NCBI GenBank assembly: GCA_946887105.1
Contig: CAMPKJ010000188.1
Span: 1 to 9,635 of the forward strand
Source of the DNA: an uncultured Acidobacteriota bacterium
Lineage (GTDB): Bacteria > Acidobacteriota > Thermoanaerobaculia > Gp7-AA8
Length of the DNA: 9,635 nt
Direction of reading: 5' to 3'
In this document: positions 5,975 to 9,635 of the stretch, one piece after another
Numbering within the stretch: position 1 is the first letter of the stretch
How the letters are laid out: each line of letters opens with the position of its first letter
Notes under the pieces: generated by a model
What the model saw: only the letters and a program-made list of their open reading frames with translations
Database searches by the model: none
Told to the model about the DNA's origin: nothing
Made by a program: the position numbers and the translations under genes

Positions 5975-6623
5975 AGCGAAGCGTCGGCTTTCCGTTCACC
6001 AGCACCGGCTCGATCGCCTCGATGTTCGCGCCGCGCCGCGCATCGAGCAGCACCGCCGCGCTCGCGAATCCGGTGATCGCCTCCAGATTGCGCAGCGTCG
6101 GAAAAACCATCTGCATCTCGCGCGCGGCGTGCTTCGCGAGCGCCGCGGCCGGATCGATCCACGTCACGTCGACGACCTCGTTCTGCTCCGCGGTGGCAAT
6201 GGCATCGCGCGAAACCACGGCCAGGAAGAAGTACGTGTCGAACCGTTTCGGGATGCCGTGCGGCGTGATCCAGCGCGACGTCCACACCAGCCGCGTCAGA
6301 TCGACCGGCCCCTCGGCGAGCAACTCGCGGAATCCGATCTTCCCGTCGAGCAGCTCGCGGCGCTTGCGCTCCGGATCCGCCAGCGGCGCGCCCAGCCAGA
6401 TTCCCGTCTCTTCGAACGTCTCGCGGATGCCGGTGATGCGCATCGTGTCCAGCAGCGACGTTTCCGCGTCGCCCGGCTCCGCGATGCCGCCCGGAAACAC
6501 CCACGCATTCGGAACGAACGAGCTCTTCTCGTGACGGCGCAGCATCAGCACTTCGAACGGCTGGTCCCGCAGCACGATCACGCTCGCGGCAGGCAGCGGC
6601 GTGATCAACACTTCCCCTGCCAT
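5973..6623 (-). CDS. Nudix hydrolase, NUDT19/NUDT7-like
   Basis: The 216-residue protein carries the Nudix helix core RETFEETGI (67-75), preceded by WVFPGG (41-46) and a longer-than-canonical loop (EPGDAETSLLDTMRITGI). The extended loop, the VLMLRRHEKSSFVPNAWVFPGG lead-in (seen at about 25-46) and PKRFDTYFFLA (126-135) resemble the NUDT19/NUDT7-like group. Some members of that group split CoA and acyl-CoA diphosphates, but substrates of bacterial members are mostly unknown. The ATG at 6623 is chosen because GAGGAG lies 8 nt upstream; a longer reading to 6707 would only translate moaE DNA in another frame. The gene overlaps the end of moaE by 19 nt and is followed after 10 nt by the LACTB2-like hydrolase, so it is translated from the moaD operon mRNA. 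The substrate is not determinable from sequence. Confidence 0.88.
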   Translation of the reverse strand: MAGEVLITPLPAASVIVLRDQPFEVLMLRRHEKSSFVPNAWVFPGGIAEPGDAETSLLDTMRITGIRETFEETGIWLGAPLADPERKRRELLDGKIGFRELLAEGPVDLTRLVWTSRWITPHGIPKRFDTYFFLAVVSRDAIATAEQNEVVDVTWIDPAAALAKHAAREMQMVFPTLRNLEAITGFASAAVLLDARRGANIEAIEPVLVNGKPTLR

Positions 6624-7021
6624 CCCACCCACTCCTCGCCGTCCGGCCCGCGCTCTTTTTTCCAGATCGGCACGGTCTCCTTGATGCGATCGATCACCAA
6701 CCGGCACGCGCCGAACGCCTCCGCGCGATGCGGCGACGCGGCCACGATCGCGATCGATGCCTCGCCGACGATGAGGTGGCCGAGGCGATGGACCAGCGCG
6801 AGAGCGACCTTGGGAAACTGCGATTGCACGTCGCGCACGATGAGGTCGATCTCCTTCTCCGCCATCGTACGGTACGCGTCATAGAAGATCGACTCGACCG
6901 CGCGCCCTTCGTGGTGATCGCGTACGACACCTTCGAAGAGCACGTACGCGCCATCGGAGCGGCGCATCACGCTGGCGACGAGTGCGCCGGAGTCGATCGG
7001 ATCATCCGTGAGATAGCTCAT
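6605..7021 (-). CDS. moaE: Molybdopterin synthase catalytic subunit MoaE
   Basis: The 138-residue protein is the large subunit of molybdopterin synthase, which inserts the dithiolene sulfurs into precursor Z (cPMP) using thiocarboxylated MoaD. Family landmarks are present: GVVRDHHEGR (31-40), the YDAY segment (47-50), HRLGHLIVGE (78-87), SPHR (96-99, matching the substrate-binding His-Arg pair) and RIKETVPIWKKE (112-123, with Lys114 and Lys121 equivalent to the active-site lysines). The length is slightly below the E. coli protein (about 150). It overlaps moaD by an ATGA junction (start 7021, moaD stop 7018-7020), which implies translational coupling and matched amounts of the two subunits. 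The 3' end overlaps the Nudix gene. Confidence 0.95.
   Translation of the reverse strand: MSYLTDDPIDSGALVASVMRRSDGAYVLFEGVVRDHHEGRAVESIFYDAYRTMAEKEIDLIVRDVQSQFPKVALALVHRLGHLIVGEASIAIVAASPHRAEAFGACRLVIDRIKETVPIWKKERGPDGEEWVGWQGKC
6632..6637 (-). promoter_or_regulatory. Shine-Dalgarno (GAGGAG) deciding the Nudix start
   Basis: GAGGAG inside the 3' end of moaE lies 8 nt before the ATG at 6623. It is the best ribosome binding site in the window and is the reason for choosing the shorter Nudix start over the ATG at 6707. Confidence 0.7.
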
Positions 7022-7263
7022 CCGCCCGCCACAGGAGGGATGAACGCCAGCTCGTCGCCGTCTTCGAGGACGGCATCCGCGGCGGCGTAGCTTTCATTGA
7101 TGGCCACCAACGGCGGCTGGGTGTATGCCGCGAGCTTCGTGTACGAGTGCCGCAGCGACTGCCACACATCGCCCGCCGTGGTCCCCTCGCCGAGCTCGAG
7201 CTCGCGCTCGCCGGTCCCGACAACGTCGCGCAACACCGCGAAAAAGAGGAGCCGCACCTTCAT
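7018..7263 (-). CDS. moaD: Molybdopterin synthase sulfur-carrier subunit MoaD
   Basis: The 81-residue ubiquitin-like protein ends in PPVAGG, the C-terminal Gly-Gly that is adenylated by MoeB and turned into a thiocarboxylate. The N-terminal MKVRLLFFAVLRDVVG and the ELAFIPPVAGG end are typical of MoaD. It is the first gene of a four-gene minus-strand operon (moaD, moaE, Nudix, metallo-hydrolase). The ATG at 7263 is taken as the start; a second ATG three codons upstream (7272) overlaps the TAGAAT box and is less likely. The other cofactor genes (moaA, moaB, moaC, moeB) are not in the window. Its divergent neighbour, a DUF1858 CxxC protein, shares the 32-nt promoter gap. Confidence 0.93.
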   Translation of the reverse strand: MKVRLLFFAVLRDVVGTGERELELGEGTTAGDVWQSLRHSYTKLAAYTQPPLVAINESYAAADAVLEDGDELAFIPPVAGG

Positions 7264-7270
7264 CGATCGC

Positions 7271-7276
7271 ATTCTA
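7271..7276 (-). promoter_or_regulatory. -10 box (TAGAAT) of the moaD operon, leaderless type
   Basis: TAGAAT on the minus strand ends 7 nt before the moaD ATG at 7263. It forms one half of a perfect inverted repeat ATTCTA-TCGG-TAGAAT (7271-7286), the other half being the -10 box of the divergent gene. No Shine-Dalgarno sequence or -35 hexamer is recognisable. Confidence 0.55.
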
Positions 7277-7280
7277 TCGG

Positions 7281-7286
7281 TAGAAT
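7281..7286 (+). promoter_or_regulatory. -10 box (TAGAAT) of the DUF1858 gene, leaderless type
   Basis: TAGAAT ends 9 nt before the ATG at 7296 and lies only 4 nt from the mirror-image box of moaD. Polymerase bound at one site should block the other, so the two transcripts may be alternatives; this last point is inference. Confidence 0.55.
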
Positions 7287-7295
7287 TCACGCCGC

Positions 7296-7550
7296 ATGTT
7301 CGAGAGCCGGACCATCGTCGCCGACGCCCTGGCGATGCATCCCAAAGCGCGCTGGGTCTTCGCCGCCTGGCACCTCGGCGGCTGCAACGCCTGCAACCTC
7401 GCGCACGAGGAAACCCTCGAGCAGGTCGCCCTCGGCTACCGCATCCCGCTGGATGGGTTGTTGCGGGATTTGAATTCGCTGCTCGGGGAGGAAGTCTCAA
7501 AGTCGCAAAGTCTCAAAGTCGCAAAGAGCGCGGATGCGCCTCTCCTTTGA
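7296..7550 (+). CDS. Small DUF1858 (CxxC redox-disulfide type) protein with repeat-encoded tail
   Basis: The 84-residue protein has the DUF1858 layout: an N-terminal TIVADALAMHPKARWVF stretch (6-22), the GGCNACNL turn with Cys30 and Cys33, then ETLEQVALGYRIPLDGLLRDLN (39-60). The domain is known beside hybrid-cluster proteins and in other small proteins, where the cysteine pair is thought to act in redox chemistry or metal binding; its function is not established. The domain ends near residue 64. Residues about 67-84 (VSKSQSLKVAKS...) are translated from the left arm and centre of hairpin B2, and the TGA (7548-7550) lies in the right arm. It is divergent from moaD with 32 nt between start codons, so a link to cofactor synthesis or sulfur transfer is conceivable but unproven. 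It converges on the outer-membrane protein gene. Confidence 0.85.
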   Translation: MFESRTIVADALAMHPKARWVFAAWHLGGCNACNLAHEETLEQVALGYRIPLDGLLRDLNSLLGEEVSKSQSLKVAKSADAPLL

Positions 7551-7578
7551 GACTTTGCGACTTTGAGACATTGCGACT
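7493..7578. repeat. Hairpin B2: inverted repeat with arms of tandem 8-mers between convergent genes
   Basis: The left arm (7493-7526) is alternating octamers AGTCTCAA and AGTCGCAA, two of each. The right arm (7545-7578) is the inverted series. Shifted by one unit, 25 of 26 positions pair. The centre has an inner stem GCGC-GGAT-GCGC flanked by AGAG and CTCT. The element contains the last codons and stop of the DUF1858 gene and ends 2 nt before the stop codon of the outer-membrane protein gene (7581-7583). It has the same octamer and layout as the element at 1721-1812, so this family is dispersed in the genome. No T-run follows the stem on either side. Confidence 0.87.
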
Positions 7579-7580
7579 CG

Positions 7581-8249
7581 TCAGAACACCCACCTCACCC
7601 CAATCGTCGTATGCACGTTGTGCGTGCGCGGGATGTCGAGCGCGGTGGAGTTGGGGAAATCGCCGGCGTCGAAGGGCGAGGTGGTGGTGATGTCGGTCAG
7701 GTTGCCTTCGATGGCGAACCGATCGGTCATCCACCAGCCCACGCCGCCGCCGTACGCGAAGCCCCACTCCTGCTGGGTTCCTTCGAAGGCCGGCTGCGCG
7801 GAGGGACTGGGCGCGTTGCCGCGATAAACGGCCATGGCCGGACCGCCCATGACGTGAAAGCGGAACGCTCCGTTGCGGTTGATGCGGAAGACCACCGGCA
7901 GCATGAACGTAGCGACGTCGAGATCCCCCGCGTCGAGCTCGGCGCCGTCCCCGCCGGCGCCGCTCTGCTCGAGACGGAGCGGAGCGTTCGTGAACGTGCC
8001 CTCCAGCCGTACCGCCCAGCGATCGTTGATGCGGCGTTCGATGTCAAACGCCGCCCCGGCGCGCGTCCCGGCGGACAGCACCACCGTCGTCTCGTTGGTC
8101 GGACCTTCGCCTGTGCCGACGCGAACCGTGCGCTCGACGAAATCACCGAAGACGAAGGGCCCGGTGGCGGCGCCGACGCTCCAATTCTGGGCGGTCAGCG
8201 GCAGGGTCGAGGCGAGTACAAGCAGCAGAACGGCAAAGTTTTTCATCAT
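7581..8249 (-). CDS. Outer-membrane beta-barrel protein
   Basis: The 222-residue protein starts with a clear signal peptide (MMKNFAVLLLVLASTLPLTA, likely cut before Gln21). The mature part alternates polar and aromatic or hydrophobic residues in strands (AGAAFDIERRI, WAVRLEGTFT, ATFMLPVVFRI, AFRFHVMGGPAMAVY, WGFAYGGGVGWWM, FAIEGNLTDI) and ends in GVRWVF. A terminal Phe on the last strand is the usual signal for the Bam assembly machinery. This fits a small eight-stranded barrel of the OmpA/OmpW/OMP_b-brl general type; the specific role is unknown. A second ATG directly after the first (8246) could also be used. No clear Shine-Dalgarno sequence is seen, and only an imperfect AATTCT lies at the leaderless -10 position. 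Its 3' end abuts repeat hairpin B2. Divergent from polA across the 465-nt gap. Confidence 0.87.
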   Translation of the reverse strand: MMKNFAVLLLVLASTLPLTAQNWSVGAATGPFVFGDFVERTVRVGTGEGPTNETTVVLSAGTRAGAAFDIERRINDRWAVRLEGTFTNAPLRLEQSGAGGDGAELDAGDLDVATFMLPVVFRINRNGAFRFHVMGGPAMAVYRGNAPSPSAQPAFEGTQQEWGFAYGGGVGWWMTDRFAIEGNLTDITTTSPFDAGDFPNSTALDIPRTHNVHTTIGVRWVF

Positions 8250-8450
8250 GGCGACGGTCAGAATTGCAACCGCGGAGCCAGAGATGGAAAAACTTTCCTT
8301 CGAAAATCGCCAGGACCGTCATGCGCTTTTTTTCACAAGCGAATCGTGTATGTCGCTTGATCTCTGATACTTCGGCGGTTGCGCCCGCTGTGGACGATCC
8401 GTTTTCGGCGTTTCTCCGGCTCGGATCGGAAAGTTGGCCTGCCTTTAGCA

Positions 8451-8464
8451 GTGCTCCGGAGCAC
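8451..8464. repeat. Perfect 14-bp palindrome
   Basis: GTGCTCCGGAGCAC is a perfect palindrome with no spacer, 10 nt before the next inverted repeat. It could be a dimeric regulator site or the first helix of the structured region to its right. No partner copy was seen elsewhere in the window. Confidence 0.6.
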
Positions 8465-8473
8465 GATGAATCA

Positions 8474-8666
8474 GGTTTCGACAGAAGTAACGAAACCGCA
8501 CTTGCGCGGGTCTTGCCTACCTCGCCTGCGCACAGTGGCCGCTGCGGGCTCCCTCCTTGACTATTGGACCGATTTTGGACGATTACTCACTAAGCTTCCT
8601 TGAACCCTACCAACTGGCCGCAGCGGTCCAACGCGATGTACCACAACGGAGCCGAAAGGCTCCGTT
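8474..8666 (+). ncRNA. Candidate structured RNA upstream of polA, family unknown
   Basis: Successive pairings support an RNA on the plus strand. GGTTTCG (8474-8480) pairs with CGAAACC (8491-8497) over a 10-nt loop. TACCTCG (8518-8524) pairs with CGATGTA (8634-8640) at 6 of 7 positions. Nested inside, TGGCCGCTGCGG (8536-8547) pairs with CCGCAGCGGTCCA (8618-8630), 12 pairs with one bulge. A final 9-bp stem closes a GAAA loop (8645-8666). The GNRA loop favours the plus strand. The size (about 190 nt) resembles regulatory RNAs such as 6S, but I could not match 6S, SRP or RNase P landmarks. The 5' GGTTTCGACA matches the conserved tmRNA start, yet no tag codons, T-arm or CCA end follow. It might instead be a long polA leader, although polA has its own close -10 box. 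Confidence 0.35.
8645..8666 (+). terminator. Stem-loop with GAAA tetraloop, possible terminator ahead of polA
   Basis: AACGGAGCC and GGCTCCGTT form a perfect 9-bp stem around GAAA, an extra-stable loop in RNA. The following bases (AGTGCTTTCT) are only moderately T-rich, so termination would be partial. The reverse strand has no T-run. It would end a transcript from the structured region before the polA promoter at 8700. Confidence 0.45.
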
Positions 8667-8699
8667 AGTGCTTTCTGGGGGCACGTCGAAGCGCGCCAA

Positions 8700-8705
8700 T
8701 ATAAT
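8700..8705 (+). promoter_or_regulatory. -10 box (TATAAT) of polA, leaderless type
   Basis: A perfect TATAAT ends 9 nt before the polA ATG at 8715; the bases between (CGCCCCCCG) contain no Shine-Dalgarno sequence. No TTGACA-like -35 is seen 16-18 nt upstream. It is the best example of the close -10 arrangement in the window. Confidence 0.65.
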
Positions 8706-8714
8706 CGCCCCCCG

Positions 8715-9635
8715 ATGCCCGCCAAGAAGCGCCCCTCCCTCTTCATCATCGACGGCTCCAACAACGTCTACCGCTCCTACTACGCGATCCGTCATCTGAC
8801 GAACTCGGCCGGCTTCGCCACGAACGCGGTCTATGGATTCGTGACCACGCTGCGCAAGCTGCTCAAGGATCACGATCCCGATTGCATCGCCGTCGCATTC
8901 GATGAGGGGCAGGAGACGGCGCGCACCGCCACGTTCGCCGACTACAAGAAGGATCGCAAGCCGATGCCGGACGATCTGGTCGTGCAGATCCCGCTCGTGT
9001 ACGAGGTGCTGGACGGCTTCCGCATTCCGGTGATCCGTTCCGTCGAGTGGGAGGCGGACGACTTCATCGGATCGCTGGCCTGCGCCGCGCGCGACCGCGG
9101 CTACGACGTCGTCATCGCCACCAGCGACAAGGACTTCTTCCAGCTCGTCGGCGACGGCATCCGCCTCTACCACACCGGCCGCGAAGTGCTGTACGACACG
9201 AAAGGCGTCGAAGAGGCGTTCGGTCTCCCGCCGGAGAAAGTGGTCGACGTGATGGCCATCTGGGGCGACGCCATCGACAACATCCCCGGCGTCCCCGGCA
9301 TCGGCGAGAAGGGCGCGAAGGGGCTCATTCAGCAGTTCGGCTCGCTCGACGGCGTCTACGAGAATCTCGATCAGATCAAGAAAGCGGCGCAGCGGAAGAC
9401 GCTCGAAGACAATCGCGACAAGGCATTCCTCTCGCGCGACCTCGCGCGCATCAAATGCGATCTCGATCTCGACATCGAGTTCGAGTCGCTGAAGCGCACC
9501 GATCCCGATCGCGCCAAGCTGCACGAGATCTTCTCCAAGCTCGAGTTCGCATCGCTGATGCAGGAGTTTCTGCCCGAGGCGCCGCCGGCACAGAAGGAGT
9601 TCCGGATTGCGGCGTCGGCGGAGGAAGTCCGCGAG
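8715..9635 (+). CDS. polA: DNA polymerase I, N-terminal part (5'-3' exonuclease domain)
   Basis: The 307 codons visible run open to the window edge. The sequence is the 5'-nuclease (FEN-type) domain of DNA polymerase I, which removes RNA primers and damaged strands during repair and Okazaki fragment processing. Metal-binding residues are in place: Asp13 (FIIDGSN), Asp63 (AFDEG), Glu111/Glu113 with Asp115 and Asp116 (EWEADD), Asp138 and Asp140 (TSDKDFFQL), and Asp185 and Asp188 (GDAIDN). The helix-hairpin-helix DNA-binding motif follows (IPGVPGIGEKGA, 190-201). The visible end (after about 290) is the linker towards the 3'-5' exonuclease and polymerase domains, which are beyond the window, so a stand-alone nuclease cannot be wholly excluded; the length past the 5'-nuclease domain favours full polA. 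The start is supported by TATAAT 9 nt upstream. Confidence 0.94.
   Translation, partial: MPAKKRPSLFIIDGSNNVYRSYYAIRHLTNSAGFATNAVYGFVTTLRKLLKDHDPDCIAVAFDEGQETARTATFADYKKDRKPMPDDLVVQIPLVYEVLDGFRIPVIRSVEWEADDFIGSLACAARDRGYDVVIATSDKDFFQLVGDGIRLYHTGREVLYDTKGVEEAFGLPPEKVVDVMAIWGDAIDNIPGVPGIGEKGAKGLIQQFGSLDGVYENLDQIKKAAQRKTLEDNRDKAFLSRDLARIKCDLDLDIEFESLKRTDPDRAKLHEIFSKLEFASLMQEFLPEAPPAQKEFRIAASAEEVRE

Larger units (their letters stand above)
8250..8714. other. 465-nt gene-free region between the outer-membrane gene and polA
   Basis: No reading frame here looks like a protein: the candidates lack family sequence, and they overlap each other in several frames. The left part (8250-8440) has an inverted pair GACGGTC (8252) and GACCGTC (8314) and a run of seven T at 8327-8333, neither interpretable alone. 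The right part (8451-8666) holds a cluster of strong inverted repeats listed separately, followed by the polA promoter box. Confidence 0.6.

Noticed and set aside
380..7578. CRISPR array or insertion-sequence ends as an explanation for the repeats
   Set aside because: The units are 7-10 nt and contiguous without unique spacers, and there is no cas gene, transposase gene or obvious target-site duplication around them.
8321..8333. Run of seven T at 8327-8333 as an intrinsic terminator
   Set aside because: No stable stem directly precedes the T-run, and no transcript would be expected to end there on the plus strand.
8264..8603. Short plus-strand frames (98 and 74 codons) in the gene-free region
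   Set aside because: They overlap each other in different frames, have no ribosome binding site or close -10 box, show no recognisable domain and run through the inverted repeats.
8458..8700. A complete tmRNA gene (ssrA)
   Set aside because: The GGTTTCGACA start motif is present, but there is no tag reading frame ending in an Ala-Ala-type stop, no T-arm and no CCA end before polA begins.
8607..9524. 305-codon minus-strand frame opposite polA
   Set aside because: The plus strand encodes the DNA polymerase I 5'-nuclease domain with all metal ligands; the antisense translation is a compositional shadow.

Overview
The window is GC-rich, densely packed bacterial DNA carrying housekeeping genes. 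Outer-membrane and TonB-type envelope proteins point to a Gram-negative (diderm) organism. The gene content, the use of DUF4097 and SH3/TonB proteins and the style of the intergenic repeats resemble Acidobacteriota or a neighbouring phylum. That placement is an inference from memory, and no marker here settles it.

Layout from left to right: the 3' end of a DUF4097 adhesin-like gene (+); icd, isocitrate dehydrogenase (-); nfo, endonuclease IV (-), preceded in the same operon by a membrane-anchored SH3-SH3-TonB protein (-); argF, ornithine carbamoyltransferase (-); a divergent 150-residue protein of unknown function built from two similar halves (+); a four-gene minus-strand operon read as moaD, moaE, a NUDT19-like Nudix hydrolase and a LACTB2-like metallo-beta-lactamase-fold hydrolase; a divergent small DUF1858 CxxC protein (+); an outer-membrane beta-barrel protein (-); a 465-bp non-coding region with nested inverted repeats; and the 5' end of polA (+), which runs off the window.

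Two patterns go beyond the gene list. First, almost every place where a transcription unit ends is filled by a long imperfect hairpin whose arms are themselves short tandem repeats. There are four: at 380-463 (7-nt unit), 1721-1812 and 7493-7578 (the same 8-nt unit) and 3732-3828 (10-nt unit). They lie directly against, or contain, the stop codons of six genes, and none is followed by a clear U-tract. In two cases they lengthen the upstream protein with a repeat-encoded tail. They may act as unconventional, often bidirectional, transcription ends. Second, seven genes that begin transcription units have a TANNNT box (TATAAT, TAGAAT and similar) ending only 7-9 nt before ATG and no Shine-Dalgarno. 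The two downstream operon genes with a visible Shine-Dalgarno sequence lack that box. This is the signature of leaderless mRNAs.

Functionally the genes cover central carbon metabolism (icd), arginine synthesis (argF), DNA repair and replication (nfo, polA), molybdenum cofactor synthesis (moaDE) and envelope functions. Apart from moaDE they do not form one pathway. No mobile element gene, tRNA, rRNA or CRISPR array was found.
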